From NCBI GenBank assembly GCA_037349315.1, contig JBAIAC010000033.1, positions 20,664,001-20,728,000 of the forward strand: 64,000 bases of DNA. Reading direction: 5' to 3'. The DNA comes from Chelydra serpentina (taxonomy: Eukaryota; Chordata; Testudines; Chelydridae). Below the pieces are notes generated by a model. The model was given only the letters and a program-made list of their open reading frames with translations, was not told the origin of the DNA and searched no databases. Shown one piece after another: positions 1 through 10,506 of this stretch (positions are counted from its first letter, which is position 1; the number at the start of each line of letters is the position of its first letter). The translations under genes and the position numbers were made by a program.

Positions 1-247
1 GCTGTTGGAATTCAACTACCAGAACTTTACTTTGACTTCTTTCCTTGAATCTGACCTCGCATTATGAGTGTCCCTTAGGTTCAATCCTGGCCCTATCTTC
101 CAGCAGCTGAGAAGTGACTCTCCTTATAACTTCATTATTTATCTTCCACTCGGTATCTTCTCTTTCTACTTAGTGTCCTTGTGACATTTTCTTGGGTTGT
201 CCAGACCAGTAAGTCACCTTGTTACCCTTCTGCCTAAGCAAGAGAGA

Positions 248-423
248 ATCATAGAATCATAGAATCTCAGGGTTGGAAGGGACCTCAGGATGTCATCTAG
301 TCCAACCCCCTGCTCAAAGCAGGACCAACCCCAACTAGATCATCCCAGCCAGGGCTTTGTCAAGCCTGACCTTAAAAACCTCTAAGGAAGGAGATTCCAC
401 CACCTCCCTAGGTAACCCATTCC
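248..423 (-). mobile_element. CR1 LINE 3' end fragment
   Basis: The plus strand begins with repeats of the octamer TCATAGAA and continues through the complement of the CR1 3' UTR. On the minus strand it encodes the last codons of the CR1 reverse transcriptase, ending in DKALAGMI before a stop at 335-337. The same segment recurs almost base for base at 9376-9555. Homology stops abruptly at 424 where the other copy continues, so this is a truncated or interrupted insertion. Minus-strand orientation follows from the octamer tail lying at the low coordinate. Confidence 0.85.
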
Positions 424-1500
424 AGAGAGATTTGCTGCAGCTAGACTGGGTGTCCGCTTCCAACAAACTCCTCATGACTCTGCCAGGCCTTTCCTTGCCT
501 TGCAGGGAACTCTTAGTGCACCCACTTCCCAAACCCTCTGGAATAGCATTCCTCTGCAGCATCCAGCCCCTCTCACTGAATGCCCACAGAATACCAAGTC
601 CGCAGTCTCAAAGAGACAGAAGAGAAACCAATCTGCTGGCTCAGCAAAGGATGTCCACCTTGCTTTAGTATAACAGCACTGAGTGAAATTTATAATAAAC
701 CAAAGAGAAGTTTATTAATAAAGACCGAGATTCAAGTGATACTAAGCAGAGATCATAGACACAGAAACTGGTAACAAATCAAACAAAAGAATAACACGCT
801 TCTAAGAATTTACATGTAACCTTAGCAGGCTCCAAGCTTTGTCTGAAGCAGTTTCTCATCTCTACAGTCCCTTTTTCAGCATCACCAACCCTCATAGCTG
901 GGGAGCCATCATTCATTGATGCAAAGAGCACTGACCTCTTTGTTCCCTAAGTGATGGGGAATGAGATGCCCTTTTCCTTTTCCTTCTATTCCCCAAAAGT
1001 CTTCGTCTTAAGAGTCTGGTTGACCCACTGGCATTCAGATGGCGATGTCCTCCAGTGAGCATTCATACACACCATCCATCCATACATCACACACTGATAT
1101 TATTGACTGTGTCACCGGCTTTTATTTGATACTACACATGACAGGTTTACAGATAAAGACGATAACAGTAGTGTGTTAGGTGTAGTAAGTGTGTCAGGCC
1201 TGCTAGGAGTCTGCAGAACAGTAAGATCTGAAACATTCATTAACCTGGGAGGTAATGTGTCCGATCCTTTGGGATTGGTAGAACCTTTTCTTTTATATGA
1301 TGAAATAAGATTTACAGAAATGTTCATCATATTTGATGTGGGTACCTGGATGGAGGCTTGAGGCTGGATCACTTTAAGGGAACCGTGTTGTTTGGACTTC
1401 TGAGTAACCAGTAACATCATAAAGAAGCTGTTTTGTGCTGGCTTGGTAAATCTAAGTATTGGAATATCCACCAGCTTTTGGCGGTTTGGCTGCCCCATTC
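424..1500. other. Unclassified probable interspersed repeat, no host gene seen
   Basis: No spliced gene structure was recognised. The segment 424-1100 directly abuts a truncated CR1 and reads like an old dispersed element. A minus-strand open stretch of 128 codons (1112-1498) is followed on that strand by an AATAAA signal near 1125, which could be the remains of an LTR-type element. No protein family was recognised, so neither reading is firm. Confidence 0.3.
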
Positions 1501-1627
1501 TTTGCAGTTCACCCTACTTGAGTGACCACAGCTGGCCCCCACTAGGACCCTGGTCACAGGGGGTTATGAGAGGTGGAAAATCCCTGCCCTACTTTTGTTT
1601 CATCCACCTAGCCTGTTTTATCTGATA

Positions 1628-1720
1628 CCTAGACTGTAAGCTGTCTGGGCGGATATTGTCTTGTTGTTGCAATGGGACCCTGAGCCTTGACTGGGGTTAT
1701 GTGCTGCCAGAATATAAAAA
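1628..1720 (+). repeat. MIR/CORE-SINE or L2-type 3' tail fragment
   Basis: The order 'gactgtaagct...gcaatgggaccctgagcc' matches the widespread amniote MIR/L2-type tail (a 'GTAAGCTCTTTGGGGCAGGG ... CAATGGGGTCCTG' pattern), degraded. A second weak relic of the same tail lies near 2130-2200. Related tails occur at 17265-17402 and 45060-45175. Confidence 0.5.
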
Positions 1721-1851
1721 AATTAGGAAGGAAATATCTGATGCAGAAAAAAAAACTGAGCTGGCACAAATAGCCAAGATAAGACAACGCCTGCAAAAGA
1801 CACGTGAGGATTCTACTGACTGCCTCTCCTTCCATCCTCCCCAGTATTCTG

Positions 1852-2071
1852 GTATGTCTACACTGCAGCAAGGATGAAGCCTGGGTAGACAGACTTGCCC
1901 AAGTGGAGCTTGAGCTAGCATGCTAAAAGATAGCAGTGTGAATGTTGCTGTACCAGCAGAGGCTCAGGCCAGCCACGTCCACACTGCAATTTTTAGCATG
2001 CACAAGCCCTGTTAGTATGAGTCTGTCTACCCAGGCTGGGAAGCTCACTCCCAGCTGCAGTGTAGACATAC
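1852..2071. mobile_element. Palindromic MITE-like element, 220 bp
   Basis: The ends are perfect 17-base inverted repeats (GTATGTCTACACTGCAG at 1852-1868 and its complement at 2055-2071). The symmetry continues inward: CCTGGGTAGACAGACT near 1880 mirrors AGTCTGTCTACCCAGG near 2020, and TAGCATGCTAAAA mirrors TTTTAGCATGC. The whole element could therefore fold into one long hairpin. It has no coding capacity. A clear target duplication was not found, so the superfamily is open; TIRs of the type TGTCTACAC are shared with Harbinger-like elements elsewhere in this window. Confidence 0.75.
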
Positions 2072-2575
2072 TCTAAGAAGAGCCAATGACCAGATACTGC
2101 TAACATGACACCGAGACAGCTCTTTGATACAGGGACCATCTCTTCCTAGGTCTGTACAGCATCTATCACAACAGATAAATAGTTATGCCTTTCATATTAT
2201 TAGAAAGTGCTATTTTTGTCAGATATTTATGAATTGTATAAGAAAGAATGAACCTATCCTGTTGATACCTTGTGGATTAGCTAAATGACCATTTATTACT
2301 CATTATGAAGGGTTTTTCCCCCCTCCTTGTTTGGATTTGCTCTTTTGTTGATGAGTTCTAGAGCTCATGCTTTGATTCTGTGGTGTGTAAGTGGTGTACT
2401 CAGGATCATGTTAGTCTAAACTAGCTTAGTCATTACTTGTATAGTCGGGAGTCAACAGATGCACAAGATTCTTTCAATAAACAGCTGCTACTGTGGTTTA
2501 CAGTTAGCATAAATGTGCAGTAACTTTTGTGAAGCTGCTGAAAGGTTGGGACCTGATTCATGGGCAATAAAACTA

Positions 2576-2726
2576 CAGTAACGCCTCGCTTAACATTGCA
2601 GTTATGTTCCTGAAAAATGTGACTTTAAGCGAAATGATGTTAAGCGAATCCAATTTCCCCATAAGAATTAATGTAAATAGGGGGGGTTAGGTTCCAAGGA
2701 AATGTTTTTCACCAAACAAAAAACTG

Positions 2727-2771
<45 letters not shown>

Positions 2772-3607
2772 TACATTTTAAACAAACAATTTAATACTGT
2801 ACACAGCGATGATGATGATTGTGAAGCTTGGTTGAGGTGGTGAAGTCAGAGGGTGGAAGAGGGTGGGATATTTCCCAGGAAATGCCTTACTGCTAAATGA
2901 TGAACTAGCTTTTGGCTGCGCTCTCAAGGGTTAACACATTGTTAATGTAGCCTCACACTCTAGGAGGCAGCACCAATGGAGGGAGGGGAGACAGCATGGC
3001 AGACAGAGACACACACCCTGTGTGTGGGAGAGAGAGAGGCGCATTGCCCCTTAAGAGTGGGGTCAGTTTACTTAAAGTACATTGTCTTTTTAAGTCCATC
3101 AGGAAGTAGAGACAGCAGCTGCTGCCCCAAGTGCACTCTCTCTCTCTCTCTCTGTGTGTCCATGTCCCCACCCTGCTCTATATGGAGAAGGGGTGTGCAG
3201 GAGCAGGGAGAAGGGGGACACCTTGACATTAGCCTCCCCCCCCGCTGTTTCTCCCCCTGCCCAGCCAGCAGGAGGCTCCCGGGAGCAGCTCCAAGGCAGA
3301 GGGCAGGAGCAGCACACGGCAGTGAGGGGAGGAACAGCTGAACTGCTGGCAATTGATATCCTGCTGGGCGGCTGCTGCACAGGGAACATAGGGGAGTGGG
3401 GAGCTGATGGGGGTCTGCTGGTCCACCCTGGTTCCAAGCCCCCACCAGCTAACTGCAATGGGCTGCTCTTCCTGCAAGCAGTGGACAAAGCAGGCGGTTG
3501 CCAAATGATGTTATAAGGGAGCATTGCACAACTTTAAACTAGCATGTTCCCTAATTGATCAGAAATGAAACAACGTTAACCGGACGACTTTAAGTGAGGA
3601 GTTACTG
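2576..3607. mobile_element. Tigger/pogo-like non-autonomous DNA transposon
   Basis: The left end CAGTAACGCCTCGCTTAA and the right end, read on the other strand CAGTAACTCCTCACTTAAAG, form terminal inverted repeats flanked by TA on both sides (2574-2575 and 3608-3609), as expected for Tc1/mariner-Tigger elements. The 1032-bp interior holds a CA microsatellite and a CT run but no transposase. Long open stretches on both strands between 2950 and 3520 are a by-product of GC-rich interior sequence. Confidence 0.8.
2732..2769. repeat. (CA)n microsatellite
   Basis: An uninterrupted ACAC run of about 38 bases within the Tigger-like element. Confidence 0.95.
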
Positions 3608-4081
3608 TATGCTGGTCCTAATATGGACACTACATTTGTAACAATCCAGAAGATGCAGTGGGTCCCTGAGGAGTGTCAAGGTGTCGTAATGATGCCTGAC
3701 AGGGAATTTCTGTGCCAAGTTCATTACTTTTAAGACCAATAAAGTGAAAGCAGCAGCTTTCAGGGAAGTAGAACATTTTCATGCAAAACCTGGGCCTAAC
3801 TCTCTTCAGAAGCTAATGAAGAGAGAGAGTACTACTGGTAGATGATTTTTAGACTGGATAAAGTTAGGAAGAAGAAGAATAGTAATGCTCCCAAACAAAA
3901 GAGGGCCAAGTAATTTGGAAGGCAGTTGAACGAAAGGAACTTCTTGCTTGGATGGACATTATTCTTCAGTGTGCCCTGTCTGAAGACTTCCAAGGAAGTC
4001 CACAAGAGCCTATGACTGTTGCTTCTTTCCAAGCTAGAGTGGAAAAGTTTTCCAGGATATGCTATCAGGATATTCTGCACC
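3608..4081. other. Intergenic, nothing recognised
   Basis: Moderately AT-rich single-copy-looking sequence between two DNA transposons. A purine-rich stretch lies near 3820-3905. No exon with splice sites or family similarity was seen. Confidence 0.4.
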
Positions 4082-4298
4082 CAGTAGTGTAGCCAGGGGG
4101 CAAGCAGTGGGAGCGGCCCCTCCCCCTGTGAGCAGAAGTAGCGCCGCCCGAGCCCCACTGCTGGAGTCAGGCTCGGGTGGCGCGTTAAAAGGGCCGCGGC
4201 TCCCCACGGCTGCAAGAGCCGCGGGCCTTTTAAATCCCCGCCTGAGCCCGGCTTCCACAGCGGGGCTTGGGCGGTGCTGTCTGCACCATCCGTGTGAG
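4082..4298. mobile_element. hAT-like element fragment (CAGTAGYGTAGCC family)
   Basis: It starts with CAGTAGTGTAGCC and continues into 'ccctgtgagcagaagtagcgcc', matching the left half of the complete element at 20722-21043. The matching right end GGCTGCGCTACTG is absent, so this copy is truncated; the right boundary is approximate. Confidence 0.6.
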
Positions 4299-4962
4299 AT
4301 GAATCAGAAAGATGCTGATGTAAAGGTGTTTCAAGAAATCCACCTACTGCAAGCCAGGCTTACAAGGAATTTCCAGGTCTACACTTGTGCACAGACTCTG
4401 TGTGTGTCAAAAAATGCAAAGTGCAGATGGCTGGTGCACAGTTCTATAGTGATTTGCACCTGGCTCTGGAAACTGGGTATATATGAAATATCTGTGTTTA
4501 TTCTGTTACATATTTACTTACTATGGGGAAAAATATCCCCTTGATTTATATCCTTCTCAAACTTCTTACATCTTATTACTATAAGCCCTGGTCTACACTA
4601 CGAGTTTAGGTCGAATTAATTAGCATTATATCATCGATTGATCCGTGCACCCATCCACACGACGAAGCCATTAACATCGACTTCTAGGGCTCTTAAAATC
4701 GATTTCCCCACTCCACCCCCAACGAGGGGATTAGCGCTTAAAGCGATATTGCCGAATCGAACTAGGCTTAGTGTGGACACAGTTCGACGGTATTGGCCTC
4801 CTGGATCTATCCCACAGTGCAACATTTGACCGCTCTGGACAGCAGTCTGATCTCGAATGCTCTGCCCAGGTAGACAGGAAAAGCCCTGCGAACTTTTGAA
4901 TTTAATTTCCTGTTTGGCCAGCGTGGTGAGCTGCAGGTGAGTGCAGATCTCATCAGCAGACC

Positions 4963-6754
4963 ATGATGGAGTCCCAGAACTGAAGACGAGCTCCAGCGTG
5001 GACCGAGCATGAGGTACGCGATCTGATCGCTGTATGGGGAGACAAAACCGTGCTAGCAGAGCTATGATCTAAAAGAAGAAACGCCAATACATATGCCAAA
5101 GTCTCCAAGGGCATGCAGGACAGAGACTACAACAAGGACGCGCAACAGGGACGCGTTAAAATTAAGGAGCTCAGGCAAGCCTACCAAAGAACCAGAGATG
5201 CAAACAGCTGCTCTGGGTCAGAGCCCCAGACATGCCGCTTCTATGACGAGCTGCATGCCATTCTAGGGGGTGCAGCCAGCACTGACCCACCCCTGTGGTA
5301 TGACTCCGTCTGTGGATCATCAGAAACCACCAAGGAGCATTTTCGGGAAGAGGAAGATGATGATAATGATGCTGAAAATACCGCACAGACACAGCAAGGA
5401 AGCGGAGAAGCCCTTTTCCCTGACAGCCAGGAACTCTTTCTCACCCTGGAGCCAGTACCCTACGAACCCACCCTAGGCGTGCTTGATGCCAGAGAAGGGA
5501 CCTCTGGTGAGTGTACCTCTGTGAAATTAATACATGTTTTATAAGCAAGCATGTTTAATGATTAATTTGCGGACAGTACAGCTACAGAAAAAGTCTGTTA
5601 ACATGTTCGGGGATGGAGCGGAAATCCTCCGGGGACATCTCCAGAAAGCTCTCCTGGATGTACTCCCAAAGCCTGTGCAAACATTTTCGGCGGAGTGCAG
5701 CCTTATCCTGTGCTCCGTGGTAACACACTCTACCATGCCAGGCCAGTAGCACGTAGTCTGGAATCATTGCATTGCAAAGCATGGCGGCGTATGGTCCCAG
5801 TGTTTGTTGGCATTCAAGCAACATCCGTTCTTTATCTCTCTGTGTTATCCTCAGAAGAGTGATATCATTCATGGTCACCTGGTTGAAATAGGGGAATTTT
5901 ATTAAGGGGGTATTCAGAGGTGTCCGTCCCTGCTGGGCTGTTTGCCTGTGGCTGAACGGAAATCTTCCCCGCTGTGACCCATGCGGTGGGGGGAGGGGGA
6001 ACAGCGAACATCTTGGATGTGTGTCTGTGTGTGTGTGGGGGGGTGGGTGTCCATTAGGTTCGCACTGCACGTTAACCCGAAAACCGCTGCCCCTCCCTTT
6101 TCAATTGCCAACCCTTTTTAAATTGCCAGCCCAAAGGCTGTTTGTTATGGAAAATGAGGGGGTTGCTGTTTGAAACCATTCCCACATGTTATGAAGGTTA
6201 AAGAAGCCTATAGACTGTGGCTTACCATGGCTGCCTGCAAGCCGAATTCTGTTGCCCGCCGGACCTGCTTGTGTGATCTCTCACAACAAACCGGCAGACC
6301 CTCAATATAACAGGCAAAGTGCAACCTTGGACCAAATGCACATGTGCTATGTAATGTTTGGACCATTGTTCTCTAATATGTGTCTTCTAAACTACTCCAC
6401 TCCTGTTTGTTTCCTCCCGCAGCTGCAAATGTTTCAACGCCACCCCTTTCATCACCGTCCCAGAGGCTAGCAAAGATTAGAAGAAAAAAAAAAAAGAATC
6501 GAGACGATATGTTCTCAGAGCTCATGCAATCCTCCCACACTGAAACGGCACAGCAGAATGCGTGGAGGCAGACACTGTCAGAGTCCAGAAAGGCACGATT
6601 TGATCGTGAGGAGAGGTGGCGTGGTGAAGAGAGTAGGTGGCGTCAGCGTGCTGAGAGAAGGCAGGATGCAATTCTGAGGCTACTGGAGGATCAAACGGAA
6701 ATCCTCCGGCTTATGGCTGAAGAAAGGCGTATGGTTCAGGAAAGGCCGCCTTAG
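4963..6754 (+). pseudogene. Harbinger Myb/SANT-like DNA-binding protein, two exons, two stops
   Basis: Exon 1 runs from the ATGs at 4963/4966 to 5506. The donor GTGAGT follows at 5507, the acceptor CAG ends at 6422, and exon 2 runs 6423-6754. Joining them keeps frame. Exon 1 encodes a trihelix/Myb-like domain (RAPAWTEHEVRDLIAVWGDK, then tyrosine- and lysine-rich helices) followed by an acidic stretch. Exon 2 encodes a basic patch (KIRRKKKKNR) and a long arginine- and glutamate-rich helix. In the superfamily this protein aids nuclear import of the transposase and binding to the ends. TGA stops at 4981-4983 and 5065-5067 break exon 1; the first fits a CGA-to-TGA change. Confidence 0.85.
5582..5872 (-). 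CDS. Unrecognised open frame inside the Harbinger element, 96 codons
   Basis: The minus strand is open from an ATG at 5872-5870 to the TAG at 5584-5582, and the frame stays open further upstream to 6070. The product begins MNDITLLRITQRDKERMLLE and contains an alpha-helical, charged segment (CLHRLWEYIQESFLEMSPED). A splice-acceptor-like TTCAACCAG ends at 5879, so this may be a last exon. It lies opposite the intron of the Myb-like gene, where no coding constraint is expected, yet it is uninterrupted while both known genes in the element carry stops. I do not recognise the family. It may be a third transposon gene, a captured host exon or chance. Confidence 0.45.
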   Translation of the reverse strand: MNDITLLRITQRDKERMLLECQQTLGPYAAMLCNAMIPDYVLLAWHGRVCYHGAQDKAALRRKCLHRLWEYIQESFLEMSPEDFRSIPEHVNRLFL

Positions 6755-7201
6755 CCCAGAACGCCACTACAGCCTTTGTGTAACCAACAGCCCTCCTCCC
6801 TGAGTCCCATAACCTCATCACCGAGATGCCCAAGAACGCGTTTGGGCGGCCTCCGTGCACCCAATCAGTCAAGCCAAGAGAACTGTCCAAGCAACAAAAG
6901 ACTGGCATTCAATACATTTTAAAGTGCTGTGTGTCCTTGTCGTTCCCTCATCCCCTCCTCCCACCACCCATCCTGGTGCTTCCCTTCCTCCACCACCCAT
7001 CCCGGGCAACCGTGGCAGTTACCCCCATATTTCCCCCTATTTGTTTGACGAATTAATAAAGAATGCATGAATTTTAAGCAACAATGACTTTATTGCCTCT
7101 GCAAGCGGTGACCGAGTGGGGGAGGGGAGGGTGGTTCGGTTACAGGGAAGTAGAGTGAATCAGGGGGCGGGGCTTTTCATTAACAGGAAAAAACAGAACT
7201 T

Positions 7202-8497
7202 TCACACAGCATCCTGGCCATTCATGAAACTGGTTTTCATAGCTTCCCTGATGCGCAACGCACCCTGCTGTACTCTTGTAATAGCCCTGGTGTCTGGCTG
7301 CGCATAACCAGCAGCCAGGTGATTTGCCTCAACCTCCCACCCCACCATAAACGTCTCCCCCTTACTCTCACAGATATTGTGGAGTGCACAGCAAGCAGTA
7401 ATAATAATGGGAATATTGGTTTCGCTGAGATCTAACCTAGTCAATAAACTGCGCCAGCGAGCTTTTAAACGGCCAAATGCACATTCCACCACCATTCTGC
7501 ACTTGCTCAGCCTATAGTTGAAAAGGTCCTGACTACTGTCCAGGCTACCTGTGTATGGCTTCATGAGCTATGGCATTAAGGGGTAGGCTGGGTCCCCAAG
7601 GATAACTATAGGCATCTCAACATCCCCAATGGTTATTTTCTGGTCTGGGAAGAAAGTCCCTTGCTGCAGCAGCTGAAACAGACCAGAGTTCCTGAAGATG
7701 CAAGCATCATGTACCTTTCCCGGCCATCCCACGTTGATGTTGGTGAAATGTCCCTTGTGATCCACCAGTGCTTGCAGCACTATTGAAAAGTAACCCTTTC
7801 GGTTTATGTACTCGCTGGCCTGGTGGTCCGGTGCCAAGATAGGGATATGGGTTCCGTCTATCGCCCCACCACAGTTCGGGAACCCCATTGCTGCAAAGCC
7901 ATCCACTATGACCTGCACATTTCCCAGAGTCACAACCCTTGGTACCAGCAGCTCTGTGATCGCCTTGGCTACTTGCATCACAACAGCCCCCACTGCAGAT
8001 TTTCCCACTCCGAATTGATTCGCGACTGACCGGTAGCTGTCTGGCATTGCAAACTTTCACAGGGCTATCGCCAGTCGCTTCTCTACTGTGAGGGCTGCTC
8101 TCATCTTGGTGTTCTGGCGCTTCAAGGCAGGGGAAAGCAACTCACAAAGTTCCATGAAAGTGCCCTTACGCATGCGAAAGTTTCGCAGCCACTGGGATTC
8201 ATCCCAGACCTGCAGCACTATGTGGTCCCACCAGTCTGTGCTTGTTTCCCGGGCCCAGAATCGGCGTTCCACTGTATCAACAAGCCCCATTACCACCATG
8301 ATGTCCACCTTGCGGGGGGGCCTTTTTTGAGAGAGGTCTGTGTCCATGTCCTCATCACTGTCCTCAGGGCGCTGCCATCGCCTCCTCGCCTGCTGTAGCT
8401 GTATCAGCTCCTGGTTATCGTTCTCCATATACTCCTGGACAATGCACGTGGTGTTCATAACGGCGATAACAGTTGCGACGATCTGATCGGGCTCCAT
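7202..8497 (-). pseudogene. Harbinger (HARBI1-like) DDE transposase, two stops
   Basis: A single reading frame of 432 codons runs from ATG 8497 to TGA 7202, broken only by TGA at 8059-8057 (TGG in the likely ancestor) and TAG at 7570-7568 (also from TGG). Catalytic motifs are visible in order: first Asp in GGAIDGTHIPI, second Asp in GWPGKVHDACIF, then the family motif GDPAYPLMP, and the Glu in VVECAFGRLKARWR. Length and motifs fit HARBI1-like transposases, which cut and join the element at 3-bp targets. The N-terminal third is acidic, with an RRWQRPEDSDEDMDTD segment. Both stops are point mutations and no frameshift is present. Confidence 0.92.
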
Positions 8498-8718
8498 GCT
8501 TTCCCTGGCATGGTGTCTGCAGGACAGCAGAGTGGGAGCAGAAGCGGCGGGTGGATAACAATGGTGTCAGCAATATGGCGCCCGCATGAAAAAAGGTGCG
8601 AAAGGATTTTGCGCTCCCCCCTCCGCAGCTTTCACAGAGGGACGGGGGGAGCAAGGGTTAGGCTCTTTTCCTTCTAACAGCAGATGGTTCAGTAGGCTTG
8701 ATATCCATCATTATCTCT

Positions 8719-8796
8719 GGGCCCCCTCAAGGATTGAACTCGCAACCTCAGGTTTAGCGGGCCAACGCTCAGACCACTGAGCTATCCCTCTGCCCT
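8719..8796 (-). repeat. tRNA-derived segment with A and B boxes inside the Harbinger element
   Basis: On the minus strand the sequence has an A-box region (ATAGCTCAGTGGTCTGAGC) and a B-box region (GCGAGTTCAATCC) at tRNA-like spacing. It closely matches the head of the Cry SINEs at 18255-18448 and 63630-63818 but has no SINE body or CR1-like tail. The 5' and 3' acceptor halves do not pair, so it is not a working tRNA gene. Confidence 0.75.
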
Positions 8797-9375
8797 TATT
8801 ATAGCGCGACTGAATCCCCACTAGACCTAATGTCCAGGCGTACGCTGGAGATGTACGGTAATTGTGAGCTGAGCAGGCTCCATGCTTGCCATAGCAAACC
8901 CGGAAACCCCGGAAAAAAGGCTCGAAAAAGATTGCTTTCAAGGAGGGAGGGAGGGATGGGGGATGGCTTGACGACATGTACCCAGAACCACCAGCGATAA
9001 TGTTTTCTGCCCCATCAGGCTTTGGGATCGCAACCCAATGGGCGGCGGAGAGTGCAGGAACTGTGGGATAGCTACCTGCAATGCAACGCTCCGCAAGTCG
9101 ACGCTAGCCCCGATACTGTGGACACAGTCCGTCGACCTCATGGTCTTAATGCTTTTAAGTGGGGACACACACAATCGATTCCATAAATTCAGGTTTTTAA
9201 AATATCGACTTCTATAATTTCGACCTAATTCTGTAGTGTAGCCGTACCCTAAAAGATGCATTGTGAAGTTGGAGAGTTCTGCTTCCATTAAGAGAATAAA
9301 AGAGGAATGTTCTGCCTGTGATTTAAGATTGCTGTTTACTGCCTATTGGGAAGACCCTCATAACTCTGGGTATGT

Positions 9376-10506
9376 ATCATAGAATCATAGAATCTCAGGG
9401 TTGGAAGGGACCTCAGGAGGTCATCTAGTCCAACCCCCTGCTCAAAGCAGGACCAACCCCAACTAGATCATCCCAGCCAGGGCTTTGTCAAGCCTGACCT
9501 TAAAAACCTCTAAGGAAGGAGATTCCACCACCTCCCTAGGTAACCCATTCCAGTGCTTCACCACCCTACTAGTGAAAAAGTTTTTCCTAATATCCAACCT
9601 AAACCTCCCCCTCTGCAACTTGAGACCATTACTCCTTGTTCTGTCATCTTCTACCACTGAGAACAGTCTAGATCCATCCTCTTTGGAACCCCCTTTCAGG
9701 TAGTTGAAAGCAGCTATCAAATCCCCCCTCACTCTTCTCTTCTGCAGGCTAAACAATCTCAGTTCCCTCAGCCTCTCCTCATAAGTCATGTGCTCCAGCC
9801 CCCTAATCATTTTTGTTGCCCTCCGTTGGACTCTTTCCAATTTATCCACATCTTTCTTGTAGTGTGGGGCCCAAAACTGGACACAGTACTCCAAATGAGG
9901 CCTCACCAGTGCCGAATAGAGGGGAATAATCACGTCCCTCGATCTGCTGGAAATGCCCCTACTTATACAGCCCAAAATGCCGTTAGCCTTCTTGGCAACA
10001 AGGGCACACTGTTGACTCATATTCAGCTTTTCGTCCACTGTAACCCCTAGGTCCTTTTCTGCAGAACTGCTGCCCAGCCATTCGGTCCCTAGTCTGTAGC
10101 AGTGCATGGGATTCTTCCGTCCTAAGTGCAGGACTCTGCACTTGGCCTTGTTGAACCTCATCAGATTTCTTTTGGCCCAATCCTCTAATTTGTCTAGGTC
10201 CCTCTGTATCCTATCCCTACCCTCCAGCGTATCAACCACTCCTCCCAGTTTAGTGTCATCTGCAAACTTGCTAAGGGTGCAGTCCACACCATCCTCCAGG
10301 TCGTTGATGAAGATATTGAACAAAACCGGCCCCAGCACCGACCCTTGGGGCACTCCACTTGATACCGGCTGCCAACTAGACATGGAGCCATTGATCACTA
10401 CCCGTTGAGCACGACCATCCAGCCAGTTTTCTATCCACCTTACCGTCCATTCATCCAGCCCATACTTCTTTAACTTGCTGGCAAGAACGCTGTGCGAGAC
10501 TGTATC
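9376..10506 (-). mobile_element. CR1 LINE, 5'-truncated, 3' half
   Basis: The element carries the octamer tail at its low-coordinate end, a complete 3' UTR and the C-terminal part of the reverse transcriptase on the minus strand. Homology to CR1 ends near 10506, within codons equivalent to the conserved AFDTVSH motif. Truncation of this kind is normal for target-primed reverse transcription. It lies about 125 bp from the right end of the Harbinger element. Confidence 0.93.
9463..10506 (-). pseudogene. CR1 reverse transcriptase, C-terminal part, uninterrupted
   Basis: About 347 codons of CR1 ORF2 are open on the minus strand. Visible motifs are [31 protein letters not shown], the catalytic box KFADDTKL, and the thumb/connection motifs [33 protein letters not shown] and [15 protein letters not shown]. 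The N-terminal endonuclease and the fingers domain are missing, so no functional protein can be made. Lack of any stop suggests a fairly recent insertion. Confidence 0.92.

Larger units (their letters stand above)
4585..9249. mobile_element. PIF/Harbinger DNA transposon, full length (4665 bp)
   Basis: The terminal inverted repeats begin GCCCTGGTCTACACTAC on the left and, read on the minus strand, GGGTACGGCTACACTAC on the right. Similarity extends about 35-40 bases, including AGGTCGAA. The element is flanked by TAA on both sides (4582-4584 and 9250-9252), the 3-bp duplication expected of Harbinger insertion. It carries the two genes usual for the superfamily: a Myb/SANT-like DNA-binding protein gene on the plus strand (4963-6754, one intron) and a DDE transposase on the minus strand (8497-7202). 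Each gene has two in-frame stops, so the copy is dead, but the damage is light. It also contains a minus-strand open frame (5582-5872) and a tRNA-like segment (8719-8796). Confidence 0.93.

Noticed and set aside
1112..1498. Minus-strand open frame of 128 codons
   Set aside because: No domain, no splice context, and its flanks look repeat-derived. I kept it only as part of an unclassified repeat.
2953..3524. Overlapping open frames on both strands
   Set aside because: They lie wholly inside the Tigger-like element, in GC-rich and CT-rich sequence that lacks stops by composition.
8719..8796. Functional tRNA gene
   Set aside because: A and B boxes are present, but the acceptor stem cannot form. 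The same applies to the SINE heads at 18390-18448 and 63740-63818.
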